64,000 bases of DNA, taken from contig CM026568.1 of the NCBI GenBank assembly GCA_015143295.1, positions 36,154,441 to 36,218,440 on the forward strand. Direction: 5' to 3'. This stretch comes from Tetracentron sinense (taxonomy: Eukaryota > Streptophyta > Magnoliopsida > Trochodendrales > Trochodendraceae). The notes under the pieces are model-generated. The model saw only the letters and a program-made list of their open reading frames with translations. It did no database searches and was not told where the DNA came from. A program made the translations under genes and the position numbers. Below, in pieces: positions 1 to 13,112 of the stretch (its first letter is position 1; each line of letters opens with the position of its first letter).

Positions 1-1113
1 CCCACACACACACACCGTGCATGCATTCACATCACTGATCACACACACCCTTCAAGGTTTCATCTCAAAGCCCACTTTTCCTTCCCCGCACTCACATGAA
101 TAGACTGACAATTCCACTCATTATACCACATGCACATGCACATGCAAATAGACTAGACTCTCTCTCTCTCTCACACAAAAAAGGGTTTCACATATGTACT
201 GTTACTGTGTAGAGAAAGAGTGGAAATGGGATTTGTGTTTTGGGGTCACATAGTCTTTTATTTTATTTATGGAGAGGTGATGATGATGATGATGATGGCA
301 TTGATGATGGTATGATGACGACTAGGTCGACGAGATTAAAGCCACCTTCTTTTTTTTCTTGCTTTCAAGTTTATGGTGGGGAAGGGAAGCCACTTTCACT
401 AATGGCAAGATCCACATTGAAAGCTAGTATAAATGGTCCCAATGGTACGGTGCTATATATGTTGCGTGGACTCTGATACATCCAATCAATGCTTTCATAG
501 TCATATTCATGAGGGATGCCATGCATTACGTATACACGCATGCATGCTTCCATCTTCTTCCTTCCCTCTTTTAGGGGGACCTGGTTGTTGTTGGGCTTCT
601 ATTCACAACTCCCCTCCCCAAATAAATCTTACCGTTGTGGGTAGAAAACCTTACCATAGTACACTTTTGCCTCTTTCTCTTATATTTTCACCACTAGGTG
701 ATGAAAATGTATTAACATATTATTTTCAGTAAAGTATATAGTTGTTCTCCAAGTTACATATTAGTTCCATTCCCACGGTTATATAAAAAAAAGAAAAACA
801 GTTGCTTGAACACACCCACTCACTCACATACACACTCGCACATATATAAAGTACACACGTGCTACTTGTGAGTTGGCACGCTTTGAAGAAGTAGGAGGAA
901 ATGTGGTATACTAAGAAACTTGTAGGTGACTATTTGGTAGAAAGATTTCCTCAAAGGCCATTTCTAACATGCTTTCATCCTAAGCTTAAGTCTTTCCATG
1001 CCCACGCAAAGACATTAAAGGGCAAACTACCCGATCTCTCCTTAATTATTTAATTTTCCTTTGAAATGAAAAATGCACATCAATCCCACCAAGAAATAAA
1101 GAAAATAGATGTA
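1..1113. other. Gene-free stretch at left edge
   Basis: AT-rich, with CA-, TC- and GAT-rich simple sequence (for example a GAT run near 278-300). Open frames here are short and show no recognisable domain. Nothing else is supported. Confidence 0.5.
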
Positions 1114-1187
1114 TGATATAAAGCAATGCAATTACTTGGTTGTGAAACAGTTATCCAAATGTGGGTTCTGTCATTTCATTAGACTCA

Positions 1188-1545
1188 TCATAAGCGATTA
1201 TGTAATAACGGATATGGAAAATAATCGGTAATTCTATAATCTTGCTAGGGAGTGATTATTGTAGAGCATAACCTCTTATGCACCTTTAAGAGTTGTAAAA
1301 TTATTATAAGCACCCAAATTTACAACCAATAAGGCCAACAAGATCAACTAAACTTGAGAGAAAGATTCTTCAATTTTTTTAAATGACTAAAATACCCTTT
1401 TTAAAAATAACTAGATAATCGCTTATTGACAAAGTGCCAACCAAATAAGATTATAGTTGTCGATGCTAATTGCCAACATCGCTTGTTCATGAAAGTGATT
1501 ATTAGCATAATCATTCATGACTGCAGTAATCCGAACCAAACGGGT
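1188..1545. mobile_element. Insertion inside the left LTR copy (unclassified)
   Basis: The sequence before 1188 and after 1545 is contiguous in the related block at about 2870-2890, so that block acts as an empty site. The inserted stretch has weakly related ends rich in 'ataatc'/'gattat', suggesting a degraded inverted-repeat element. Exact boundaries and family are not certain. Confidence 0.35.
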
Positions 1546-2441
1546 CTAGAGTTTGAATTATAAATATGCAAATACGATTGATTTTATCAATACAATTTAT
1601 AGACCATTTTATTTGAATGAGGCCCATAGGGCTCTATCACGCCCCCTCAAACTCATGGTGGTGGAACCATTACTTTGGCCTTTAAGAACCGAAACCTTGT
1701 CTTTTAAAGACCACGGTGAAGATATAAGCAGTTTGATGATGTGTAGATACAAATTTAAAAACGAACATCTCCCATGACAACCCTTTCTCTGATAAAATGA
1801 TAAAAATGGTAGTCTATTTCTTTATGTTTTTCACTGTACAAGGTTCATCATGTTTTGGTTGATAAGGAACCGATAACTAAATCAGGCTGTTTAGAGTGTG
1901 AAGGACCAAATCAGCGCCGGACACTGGTTGATGAATCAAGGCAATAGAATTTCAAGATAGTCTTGATTTTTTTAAACAAAAAATCAGCAATTGAAGCTGT
2001 ACCTTGATCGATTGTTTGTAGTTTACCTCAAAGGTAGTGCATTGATTGAGCACGAGAATGCTATATTACCAAAAGTATTCTAGAGGTGGACAATCCGATG
2101 GTATGAGTTAACACACTAGGTTTTAGGGTTGAATTGATCCAACTTAAAACGAATTGATCGGTATGCCACCATTGATGATATGCAAGATTGGGGTGGTCTG
2201 GTCTTCATCGAACGGAGCAAGAGGTGGAAAACTTGCATCAACATATCCATACAAATCCTGAGAGATGAGACTAGATATTAGCTGACTTTGCCATAAAAGA
2301 TATATAGTTGGATCCATCATGGACACAAATTGATTAATGTTGAGACATTAAATTGAGGTAATTGTATGTCATGGACGAGGAAGTTATCATTGACAACCTA
2401 AAAAATAGAGCTTGGGGGGATGTCAAATGTGCTCTGATACC

Positions 2442-2791
2442 ATCTACGGTGATAACCGGATTTGGCAAATCCTGTTATCACCCCTAGAGGTCACCATGTG
2501 TCTCCTTTAACACCCCTTAACCGTGGGTAAGGTTCACCCACCCATCCTTTTTTTAAAAAAAAATATTAATTCTTTTTTTAAAATTAAAAGACTGTTTTTA
2601 ATATTAAAAAAACTCTAAAAACAGTTTTTTAATTAAAAAAAAAAGAATTAATAAAAAAAAAAAACCAAAGATGGGTGGATGAACCCTAGGTGTGGGTGAA
2701 CCTTACCCACGGTTAAGGGGTGTCAAAGGAGACACGTGGCAACCTCTAGGGGTGATAACCGGATTTGCCAGATCCAGTTATCACCGTAGAT
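2442..2791. mobile_element. MITE with long terminal inverted repeats
   Basis: Ends ATCTACGGTGATAACC and GGTTATCACCGTAGAT-like are inverted copies, and the arms continue for about 110 bp each ('gtgtctcctttaacacccc' against 'ggggtgtcaaaggagacac'). The centre is a T/A-rich loop. The arm sequence is related to the repeat units at 21300-22110 and to copies near 12575-12809, 20460-20960 and 28190-28330, so this is a multi-copy family. Confidence 0.75.
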
Positions 2792-3015
2792 GATTTGGCT
2801 CCGATACCATAAAGCAATGCAAGTATAAATTCGGTTGTTAATCAGTTACTTAAATTTGTGTTGTGTCGTTTCTTTATATATTGTTTGAATTAGAAATATA
2901 CAAATAGGATTGAATTTATTTGTGCAATTTACAGATCATCTTATTTGAATGAACCCTATGAAGACATGATCGTTGATAAACCCCCTCAATAGATAAAATA
3001 ACCCCCCGTCTCTCT

Positions 3016-3018
<3 letters not shown>

Positions 3019-3054
<36 letters not shown>
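3019..3054. repeat. (GA)n microsatellite
   Basis: Uninterrupted run of about 18 GA units beside a short poorly conserved stretch. No gene context. Confidence 0.9.
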
Positions 3055-3055
<1 letters not shown>

Positions 3056-3429
3056 ATGTTTGATGGGCTGGAAAGAAAGCGATCAGCTTTTCAGGAAGAG
3101 GGGCAGCGAAGAGCAGCAACAATTCCCCATTAAATATCATGCCTTTGAACACTTACACCACAGTTTTTTTTTTTTTCTTTCGCAATTCCAATTAATTAAC
3201 TAAAAGGTTAAACTTCACCGCTTGATATTGAGAGGGGAAGAAGGAATATGATAATTCAGAGACCGTACAGTTTTGCAGGGAGTGTGGGGGGCACATGCTT
3301 TGCAATGTTTTTCCTACACGGCCACGTCATTGTGTTTCGATTCCTTGGGCTTAGAGGAAACGCCATCATAACTCTTACATATCAAAGTATATTCACTCGT
3401 TTATAATTAGCTAATACTAATATGAAAAA

Positions 3430-3576
3430 TTGCTAGTGAGACCTCAAAGGGCCAAGACCACATCGAGACCCGCCATGTGAAGTACGGATCTCATAATTTC
3501 AAAACAAATTTATGAGATCCATGCATCATAAGCACAATCTCGGTGTGGTCTCGACCCTTTGCGGTCTCAATAGCAA
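3430..3576. mobile_element. MITE, 'gagacc' family copy 1
   Basis: Terminal inverted repeats 'ttgctagtgagacc' and 'ggtctcaatagcaa', with inner arms 'gggccaagaccacatcgaga' against 'tctcggtgtggtctcgaccc'. Related copies lie at 3604-3752 and 24019-24161. Confidence 0.7.
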
Positions 3577-3603
3577 AGTCCTACTAGCACTTATATATTA
3601 GGA

Positions 3604-3752
3604 CTTCGCTATTGAGAGTGCCTTAGGGCCGAGACCGTGCTTTAAGAGGATGAGATTTCAGGTGGGGTCATTTCACATGGTGGGCTACACCTGAAATCCC
3701 ATCGTCTGAGAGCAGGTCTCGGTTGCCTTGGCCCTAAGGGGGGTCTCCGAAG
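3604..3752. mobile_element. MITE, 'gagacc' family copy 2
   Basis: Ends 'cttcgctattgagagtgcc' and 'gggggtctccgaag' are inverted, with inner arms 'ttagggccgagacc' and 'ggccctaa'. An inner palindrome 'atttcaggtg'...'cacctgaaat' matches copy 3 at 24019-24161 closely. It lies 27 bp from copy 1. Confidence 0.7.
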
Positions 3753-3938
3753 CTTTATTCTACATATTATATAAGAAATGCTAACCTGCGTCGTAGTCTT
3801 CCCCGAATGCAAGGTGGCAACTATAAGTGTTAGTCCATCTCCCTGTTATAGGGTAGGAGCTCCACTTGTGACACTCACACCATGTTTGTGGAAAAAAAAT
3901 ATCCAATAAGTCCGTCTGGGCATAGCACTCCTTATCTA

Positions 3939-4443
3939 TCTATACTATAATATAAAGAAATAAGACTTTTCTGTGTGCTCTCCAAACCTCAATCCTTCCA
4001 ATCTTATAACTTCTATTTTAGAAATAAAACGTAGATTTTTTCTTTAATCTCCACCGTTCAAGTTTGAGATCCACTATCTCATCCTATAGCCTTCTATATC
4101 TCCACTATTGTAGAGTCATCTCTTATCTCCAACTCTTGTAGGTTTGGGATCCACTATCTCATCATAGAGACCTCTCTATCTCGACTATTGTAGAGTTCTC
4201 TCTTGTCTCCGACTCTTGGTTATATTAATTTAAGTTTGATACTAAGAAATTTATGATTTTTTATTTAATGTTATTAAAATAATAATACATTATTTTTATA
4301 AAATCAGTTAATTAATACAAATTATCAAATTAAAAAAATTATATTATTAAAAATATTAATTAATGTTTGAATAAATAAATAATTTTATTTAATTTTAGAT
4401 ATTCTTAAATTATTACCCGTGCATGACACGGGGTCTCTGCCGG
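3939..4443 (+). mobile_element. Non-autonomous Helitron
   Basis: The 5' end TCTATACTATAATATAAAG follows an A, as expected for Helitron insertion between A and T. The 3' end carries the typical hairpin CCCGTGC-atga-CACGGG (4416-4432), then a short spacer and CCGG before a T, where Helitrons normally have CTRR (often CTAG). Inside is a tandem duplication of about 90 bp ('gatccactatctcatc', near 4068 and 4149). There is no Rep/helicase coding capacity, so it would depend on an autonomous relative. Confidence 0.75.
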
Positions 4444-5475
4444 TATTATATATACAGAAATAGTATTATAAACAGGAAGAGACATCAGAGTTTAAATACA
4501 AATTATAATTATAATTATGAAAGAGAAAGAGTTTTGCAAAGTTATCACTCTCTTTTTTATATTTTTTTATATTTACAAAAGTTTCACCACCTTTACACTA
4601 AAAAAATCACTGCTTTTTGTTGTGAGCCGGCTTTGTAGTTACTCTCTCTCTATATAAGCTTTGTTATTATGTTAAAACATTTGCATCAAAATTTGATGCA
4701 AGGATCAACATAAACCGCAAGATATTTTATCGAATGGTCGACAACGAGACCAAAAAGTTTCTTGATTGATGGTCCATACATCTGATCATGATTATCAGAT
4801 TGGTATTTAGTGTTCATTATGCCAAATAATGCATTGACCTTGTCTCTAAGTTGCACCTTTGAAGTGTAAGTTAGCAGTCCCTTGCCCAAGGGAAAAAACT
4901 GGGTAAAGAGGACCCTTAGTAGGGCTAAAAAGGGCCTTTGGAGTGATATTCTCAAAAGCGAGAGCCTTTACGGTAATTTTGTCCTCGGAACCATATCCTA
5001 AAGTAGTAGCTTTTCCTTTTATTTTTTTTTCCTCATTGGTACAAAAAGTAGCTTTAGGAGCCTATATTTTCCGTTTGAAACAGGTGTAAAAAATATTACT
5101 ATTTCACCCTCCTAAATTATAATAATTAAATTAAGGATATAGCTGACTGACCACCCTCTCTCTCCCTGCAACTATTTCATCTCCACAAGATTCCAAACAA
5201 AGAGAATTAATGGAAAGGGAGATTTGCAAGGTTTCTTCTCGTTGTTATCTTCAGACACGCTTACGATAAAACAGCAATCCTCCCATATTTCGTTAATGGG
5301 TATCTCTATTTTGGGTGATTGTGCAACCTCAAAACGTAGTACTGACTGTAACAAGGGATCCCTCTTTCCAATTTGAGCAACAGCTTCCAAACGTTTGATC
5401 GATGGCTCATGTTGAGATCGTAGATAAAGAAGAGAAGAATCGACGGTGGTGGTTTTCGTTTCTGGGTTCTCTGAT
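4444..5475. other. Upstream region of the LAX2-like gene
   Basis: AT-rich with no clear gene; an 89-codon open frame on the minus strand (4686-4955) has no recognisable domain. The CT-rich stretch 5140-5180 and the following bases probably include the promoter and 5' leader of the gene starting at 5476, but no confident TATA box is visible. Confidence 0.45.
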
Positions 5476-8400
5476 ATGACCATGGTTCCCCCTCAAAACC
5501 TCTTTAAACAACGTCCCTACGACGGGTATGGTGGTTGTGGAGGAAGTTGTACCGATATAAATTTTCTTATGAACAGATTAGAAGGGTATGACTATTGTAG
5601 TGAAGCTTGCTTAGGATCAGATCTAGTGCTTGGTCACATGGCCGAAGACGAGTCAAGGACTAACAGCCTAAATGAAGCTGGTTCAAGCTCAAAGGAACAT
5701 GTCCGAGAAGAGAGAGATGAAGGTTGGCTCCAATTAGGTATTGGTGGTTACAAGAACAGTCGAGAGTCTCGAGAGCGCAAGCTTGATCCGGTCGAACCCA
5801 CCGCTCCAAGAAGAGGACTAGTCGAGCTTGATCTACTACCCGGTGGTAGCCAACAACATCTGAATCCATTAGCCCCTATCTTTCATGTAACCGAGTTCCG
5901 GCCTCCCCAACCCCCTACCAATATTACAGGTGCTACTAGCTTTAGTATACCTTTATTCATGCAAAACCCAAGAACTAGCTCAAATTTTACACAGCCTGAG
6001 ATTACATGGGGATATAGGCCTAACCCATGGAATATAACCGCTCCCTCGCCGCCGCCGGGGCCGTATGCTGCACAACCGTTTCAACTCCACACAGGTGCAG
6101 ATGTAGCAGGTCCAAGCTCCGACTTCAGAGTTGTTGATGCCCCTCGGAGACCACATTCCGGCATTTGGTTTGTGCTACAAGCATCACAAAATCAGTAAGT
6201 AAAAGGAAGGAAAAAAAAAATAGTTATATACCCTTTTTTGGGGGTCTTTCTTGTTCTTCAAATAATTCAATCTCATTTCTAATGAATTGCGCTTATTTTT
6301 TCAAATGCAGAGCAAAAGAACCTTTTTTGCCTCAGATACCAAAGAGCTACCTGAGAATCAAGTAATTTTTGTTATATATTTTTGTCTTTATTTTCCTCTT
6401 TTTTGTGTATTATGTTAAATTGATCATGCTATTAGAACTGCTAAAAGCTCTTCCTTATTTCTATATATATCTCTCTCTTTTTCTAAATGTAAAATTTTTC
6501 AGAGATGGGAGGATGACAGTTCGATTGTTGATGAAGTATCTGGTTAACAAGCTGAGACTGGATAGCGAATCCGAGGTATTCAAAGCCATTACTACATTTT
6601 TTTTTCCTTTTTTATTTCCTTTTGAATGCTAATAGAAGTGGTTGGTGAGTACTATGTAGTGCTGCATCATTCAGTATTTCGCATATGAAATCATATCTCG
6701 CTAATGTAAGATTGACAAATCATAGTTTCATAAGAGAACCCAAAAGGGAAAAACCAATCCATCTCTTCAACCAGTTATTTACTTACATGTACCCTAACAT
6801 GGTTGGTGTGAGAAACATGAAAGTAACTGCAGAACTAATAAAAAAAGGGGTTCTCTAATTGGTATTTATTTCTTATGATAACATCATATTTAGGTGGGAA
6901 GGATATTCCCAGATGACCTCTTTATATATTATTACCCTAATCAGCTCATAAGGTAATATGGTAAGAGGGTATAGGAATAAATTGTTAGTTTAATTAAGGA
7001 AATAGGTCTTCTGATATGGTTATAAGCTTCATCTTGAATTGGTTCTCAATGCTTTAGTGATGGGCTTTAGGTGAAGGGCTTAAATGGAGCATATGGAAGA
7101 GATGATAACCTTGAATTGTAAGGGAAATGGGCTAAAACTATTTCCATCAGCACATTATATGGAGTAAAGTAACCTTCTATTTTTTTTGGCATGCATACAT
7201 CAAATGGAAGATAAAATAAAACAAAAGGAAAAAGAATAATCCTACAAAATATAGAGAACTTGAATAGACAACAACCAAAAAAAAAAGGAAACTGTGTGGA
7301 GGTGCTAAGGGAAAAGTTTCTGGTAGAAGAGCTCCTAAACTACATGAGCAATGGAGGTCATGGCCATTCTTATGGCTATCATCAAAGTAATCTCATAAAC
7401 AATATTGACCCTTTTTTAACCCATTGTGCCATCTAGAAAATGATAAAAGACAATTTCATATGGTTGCATTAAAATTCATGAAACTCCTAATTATGGAACG
7501 TAATATAAATTTTGTTATTCAATGAACTCATAGAAACTAGAAAGGGGCATTGTTTATGGACCTCCTAGTAACCATTGAATAACATACTTTTCGAGATAGC
7601 AGAACACGATCATGCTAAATAAGATTAGACGTTTTTTCTTACATGTTAATAATATTAGCTAGCATTCCCAATATATTGGCCCGTGGTAAATTTTCTGTAA
7701 GATCTCTTATAATGAATGAGTAGTTTATTTGATCAGAATCAGGATTGCTCTATCATTTGAGCTGATAAAGTGTGCTATAGATTGGCCCTCTCCATATCAT
7801 GATAGGAAATTGTGTGTTAATTCCTAACACACTTCCGGGAGGTGTCCCATGATCTTTAAGTCATTACATGCATGTCAGTGTTGCTCAACGGCTCAAACTA
7901 GTAACAACAATAAGTGCAACTGTGATGACACTTAGCTAGCATGAGAGAAGTTCTCATTTCTACGAAAGACCAAATCATTTTCCCCCCTTCAAATTCCTTC
8001 TGTCTTGGCCCATCACGGATGATGTTCGCCATTTAGTCATTTAAATGATGGAGGATCTGGTTGTTCAATGGATGTTGTTTAGTCTTTTCATTCAACTAGA
8101 GATGAAAAGTTTGAATATAGTCTGAAAAACGTGATCAGGTATTTTGGTTTAAAAAGAAAAACACCTATTTGAATCCATATTAACTGCCTTTGAGTGAGAT
8201 GATCGTAGCTGTTGAAAATTCTGGTTCCTCACCCTTGTCAATCTATAACAAATAGGTAAGAATAGTAATAGGAACCAAGGATTCAGAAATTTCATGTACA
8301 CACAGACATACAATTTGGTGTTCAATGCAAACCCTAATAATGCTTCATTAGAAAAGAGCAGCAAAATAATAGGGTACTCATTGTGCACATTTATCTAAAA

Positions 8401-11400
8401 TCCTTCTCCTTCTCTCAGCAATCTTGGTGGAAGCCTCTCTTCATCAACGTGTGCTAGTTATAATTCTATTCTCTCCTAACATATATAGGTACCCATACGG
8501 CCATACATACATAGATATACATATATGAGATAGTCCAAGGTAGTTTTACCAACACGGTGAGTTGAATCTCATTTGATAATATGTATTTTCCGTCACTTGA
8601 AAATCACTCCACTATTAATACTTTAGTTAATTAATCTGAATCCTACAAACATATGAGAATGGTATGAGGCTTGTGTCGAATGTCGAATCCTCACTCGTGA
8701 ACTATGAGGTTAGTATAAAGAAGAAACCAAAAAAAAGAGGAAAATGTAAGATGATGGAGGGATGAGAATGATGAATAATGAGTTTTTTTTAAAACAAATT
8801 TTTGGGAGAAGTATTATTAAGACCTACTAATAAAATAACATGAAATAAAATGACCTACTATTAATTAATGAAAGACAATAAAGCATAAAAAAAGATAACA
8901 TTTATTCATTAAAAAAAGTCACTTACAAAATTGAATTGAATCTCATTACATCAAAGAAAAATTCAGCAATCCGGAAACTCTCACTAAACGTAGTTGCAAG
9001 TATTCTAAGGGAGGTTTTTGAGAATGAGTTGAGAAAAGAAGAGATTGAAAGGCTTAGACAGAAAAATGGTTGAGAAATGAGATATATATATATATATATC
9101 AAAGAAATTTTGGTTGAGCCTATCTAACCATATTAGAAATCACTAAGACTGTGTTTGGGAAACACTGGAGCTGTTCCATTGGTTTTCTATATGAGACTAC
9201 AATTAAATATTTCATAATTGTTAGCCAATGATATCCTCCCCAAAATTGCATCTTTCTAATTTATTGATGAGAAGTAAAGAATTCTACCTTGATTAGTATC
9301 TCATTAAGCCCAAACATCTACAAGATTCTCATAATTAGATATCAGAAATTGTTTACATTCCCCAAGATATTGGAGTGCTAGCAAGATTATGAGTTTCCAG
9401 CAACTACAAGGTCAAGGACTCGATTCCAGCTTGCTAACTAAAGGAAAGGGAAAAAAACTTATTGACTAAAAAAAATGTTATGATATATGATTGTATTGAA
9501 TCTCAATTTTCATAAGCCACATTGTAGATTGACCGCAGAAACATAAGATTATCCTAGGTTGAGTTATCTTGAAGGAAACTCAAATTCCAAGACGAAGAAC
9601 CAAAGTGCACACGCACTTGTGTATATGTGTTGATTTAGATCTCCTATAGTACATCACTGCTAGTTGTTTTGATTCATATCTTGAATTTTCAATATACCTA
9701 TGGTATTGTAGCTTATATTGTTCTTCATGGGTGAAAAATCATTGAGTGACTGAATGTATTTTCTGCTACAACTAAGTTAGTTTGTGATTATGTTATGTAA
9801 ACTTGTATCTCATTCAATCAATTTCTAAGAGTACCTATAATTTCCTCAGTAAGAAAATTTATGTGGATTTTACTTCATATGAGTTCGAAATATTTTTATT
9901 TTCTTGTTAACCAAATAAGACATAGATTTTCTTCTTGTAGCTATATTTTCTTGTACATTACATCTAGGCATGCTATGCTAGAAAATTGTATTGTAGCAAT
10001 AAGAGGCTTTTTAGGTTTATGAACATAAGAAGATCCTCATGTTTGGATAATTCTCTTCAAATCAAAATTTACAGCACTTGGACAAACATCATTTCTTGGA
10101 ATGGATGCACATGTCCTCTTGTTTCCTTGCACTTCTTGCCATGAGATAAGGAGTTAAGATAATTAAGACCCATCATATTTTCGGAATCATGCATGCAATA
10201 AGATAATTAGTTGAGATTAAGACCCCGTCGCATTTTCAGAATCATGCTTAAACTCAAACAACTATATACAAAACCCATGAATTGGAAATTGTTTTTTTTT
10301 TCCTTCCCTAAGTGGTACTTGAAATATCATATGTATATGTTTCCTCCCTCACCTAAAACATAAAAAACTAATCCCATGACATTCATCAGTAGTTTAAAAA
10401 CATTCTGACTAGTTGGGATGCATGACAAACTCAACATTCCTTCTCCTTTATATAATCAAACTGTTCTCGTATATTGTTATTGATCAGGTCAACCCTTATG
10501 CCATCAATTTGGGAATTTCTCATATATTATTTTTTGGATCTGCCGCCCAGGTTGTATGAATCATGGGTTGCATGAATTTTAACCTAGGAAGTGATGCCAT
10601 TTTTCTCAGAATGAGGAACATCACCTTTGACACATGGCATGCAACGAAGTACCCAATGATTAGGTTTATAAGGGTGTGAAACATGAGATGCAACTCACGC
10701 ATTAAAAAACACTAGGTCTCCTGTTTTATTGCGTGAATTTCGGAGAGTGTCTTATTCTATCTCTCTCCTTTCATTGACAATCTTAAGATGATGAGATCTC
10801 AAATCAACCTAATTGCTGGCTTTTCTGCATTATTTGGTGAATGATATTGTGAGTTGTGATGATTACACAAAATGCATGAGAAACTTTGAGAATTTAATCC
10901 CATGAATAACAAACAGTCTAGGGAAATAATCAATATCGATATACTAAAAGGATGTCTTCAAGGTGGGTAGTTTCCTCTTCTTCTTTTTTCTTCTTTTTTT
11001 TAGGTTTACATGGAGTGCATTGACTTTGAGCTATAGAACATATTCACCTTTGATTATCTGGGCCAACTTGACACTCATTAACATATAAAAAGAAGACACC
11101 AACACATCCCAAATCCTATCGTAGGGACGCAAAAAACACACGTGGACCCTGTCATTCTCAACACCCATCTGCATGCGTTGTTATCACTTCTTTCGTCATG
11201 CTTTCGGCTGTCTCAACTAGGCTGTTTTTGATAGCTAACATTGGCCCTACACCTCCCAAGGATTGTGCTTTTAAAAGGCCCATCAAAACCTTAAGTGGTG
11301 CACTTTGATGGAATATTAAATACTCCATCTTCTCATCCCAACCTATGAACACAAAAATTATAAATACATATATATTTTATTCTCGATGAAAGCGATGCAT

Positions 11401-13112
11401 GAGGAACATATCTGCAACAGAATCATTCCAAGTTGCTGAAGAGGAGAAAGCATGGATAGTAAACGATTGTGTGATGGAACGCATGAACTATAAAATAACA
11501 AAGATAATCCTTAGAACCCATAAACAAGGAGGGTTTATCTAGGGTTTGAAGGGCCTGAAAAATTAAAACAGAAAAAAAATGGTACTTCATGAAGGAATAT
11601 TGACCCCCTTATGCCCTTGAAGGGAGAAAGCAACGTGAAGAAGACGTGCATGAGATTGGTATATATGTTAGGTATGAGAAAGAAAAAGCAAAAATAAATA
11701 TTCGTGCCGATTCCTCGCCGTGCTTTTTGGATCCGTTACCTTTTTTTTTTCTCTTTCTTTTTTTTAAAAATTTAAATTATTGTTTAGAATATTTCTGCTA
11801 ATAAACTAAAGTCCACGGGTTCATGATTTTGGCTTACAAGCAAAGTCTGGGTTGGGTCCCGTAATGATTAAACTTGGGCAGTTTATGAGATCGTGGGACG
11901 GACGGGCAGCCTCAAACGGTCGGTTTCCGTCGCTGACCGTAGTATTACGTGATGGAGGAATCTCTTGGAGTAAAGAAATAAAGTTGGAGAGAGAGAGAGA
12001 GAGAGAGAGCAATTCGATAGGTAAAGTAGACGCTACAGAGATACATAGAGATAGCATGGAGAAGACGTAAGCTTGTGACAAAGCATGACTTCAATAATAA
12101 AGATTTAATATTTATGTAAAATTGCTCTAGTGCGTAGTCATTTTTCAGTAATCATCTTCTTTTGATCCTAATCAGACGGTAAGAAAAGTAATATAATGAG
12201 CCAGACATTGAACTGGCCTATTACATTCCATGCATGTTAATTATCATGTGTCTTTTTTTTCTTAAAAATTAAAAATTAATTTAATTTTTAAAAAATTGTA
12301 TCTTCTAGAATTGAATATTAATGTGTTAGGTGGGGAACCAGAAAATTTCTTGCATTGATCTGCCTAAGGATATGCTTTCATTCAGTCATGATTGTAAGCA
12401 ATATACTTGTTGATTTAGGGATTCATTAGCTTCAAACTTGCATGATCTTTTCCCATTTTCACCATGAAAAATAACTTATTATTTGAATAACAGCTTCTTT
12501 TCTTTTTTATGATCATCACATGGTTTTTATCTTTACCACTATCATGGAAATATACCTCTTTTTTTTTACCGGTGATTCTCCCAAGTTGTAAGCGGAGTCA
12601 AGAAGTCCAGTTACAACACAAGTCTCTTTAACTACTCTTTTAACTCTGGTTAAGGATGAGTTTTTTTTTTCTTCTAAAAATCAAGGTTAGATAGTTGAAC
12701 CCTAAAAGTGGGTGAATCTTAACCACAGTTAAGAGGTATGAAAAGGAACACTTGTTGACGTGTGGGATGTAACCGGACCCTTTAGAGTTGGGTTACAACT
12801 GGAGAGAATTTGGAGTCTTATAATCTGATCACACTGAAATTTCAGTATTAATTTGTGATTTTTAATTTCTCTTTATCGTCTTGTCTTCTTTCTATGTGGC
12901 GCTAATACGTATTGTCCCTGTCCTCCGTACGTGTGTGCATGTGTGTGTTAAAGCAGATAGAGATAACATGTAGAGGTCAACAGCTTCAACCTCTCTTGAC
13001 GTTGCAGCATGTAAGAGATAACATATGGAGTTCCGGGGAAGCTGTGACTTTGCTTCCAGACTCCTCTACCTCAGATCACGTCATGATTCTACTCTACGGT
13101 AGGAGTGCTTAA
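5476..13112 (+). CDS. LAX PANICLE 2-like nuclear protein (RAWUL-like C-terminus)
   Basis: Four exons: 5476-6194, 6311-6361, 6503-6575 and 12957-13112, all with GT..AG introns, giving 332 aa. The N-terminus (MVPPQNL, and a 'SRTNSLNEAGSSSKE' block at about residues 55-70) and the middle (GLVELDLLPGG) match what I remember of LAX PANICLE 2 / barren stalk2 proteins. The strongly conserved end runs from SGIWFVLQASQNQ through LPQIPKSYLRIKDGRM, EITCRGQQL and HVRDNIWS, a ubiquitin-like RAWUL-type fold. In grasses the family acts in the nucleus in axillary meristem formation; the role here is inferred. The first in-frame ATG is 5476; the ATG at 5482 has a better Kozak context (ACCATGG) and would give 330 aa. 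Intron 3 is 6381 bp, far larger than the others, and holds a MITE near its 3' end. Confidence 0.88.
6576..12956 (+). other. Large intron 3 of the LAX2-like gene
   Basis: Donor GAG|gtattc and acceptor aaagcag|ATAGAG. The 6.4 kb are AT-rich without any coding unit I recognise. Visible content is simple sequence, a (GA)n run at about 11986-12009 and the MITE at 12575-12809. The rest shows no structure I can name. Confidence 0.7.
12575..12809. mobile_element. MITE in intron 3 of the LAX2-like gene
   Basis: Inverted ends 'attctcccaagttgtaa' and 'ttacaactggagagaat'. The inner part ('caaggttagatag', 'gggtgaatcttaaccacagtt') matches the repeat units at 21300-22110 and the arms of the MITE at 2442-2791. 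It ends about 150 bp before the last exon. Confidence 0.65.

Larger units (their letters stand above)
1114..2980 (-). mobile_element. Short non-autonomous LTR element (Copia-type PBS), with nested insertions
   Basis: Two related blocks lie in direct orientation: 1114-1639 and about 2810-2980. Both share the 'aaagcaatgcaa' start and a later block ending in 'ttatttgaatga'. On the minus strand the right-hand block is followed directly by a primer-binding-like TGGTATCGGAGC (2798-2809), complementary to initiator tRNA-Met as in Copia elements. A purine-rich tract ending in GAGGGGGCG (about 1640-1652) precedes the left block, which starts TGATAGAG. Without the MITE at 2442-2791 the internal part is only about 800 bp and has no gag or pol, so a TRIM-like element is the best reading. 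The left LTR also seems to hold an insertion (about 1188-1545) that is absent from the right one. Confidence 0.5.

Noticed and set aside
4686..4955. An 89-codon minus-strand frame upstream of the LAX2-like gene
   Set aside because: No recognisable domain or splice context, and chance frames of this length are common here.
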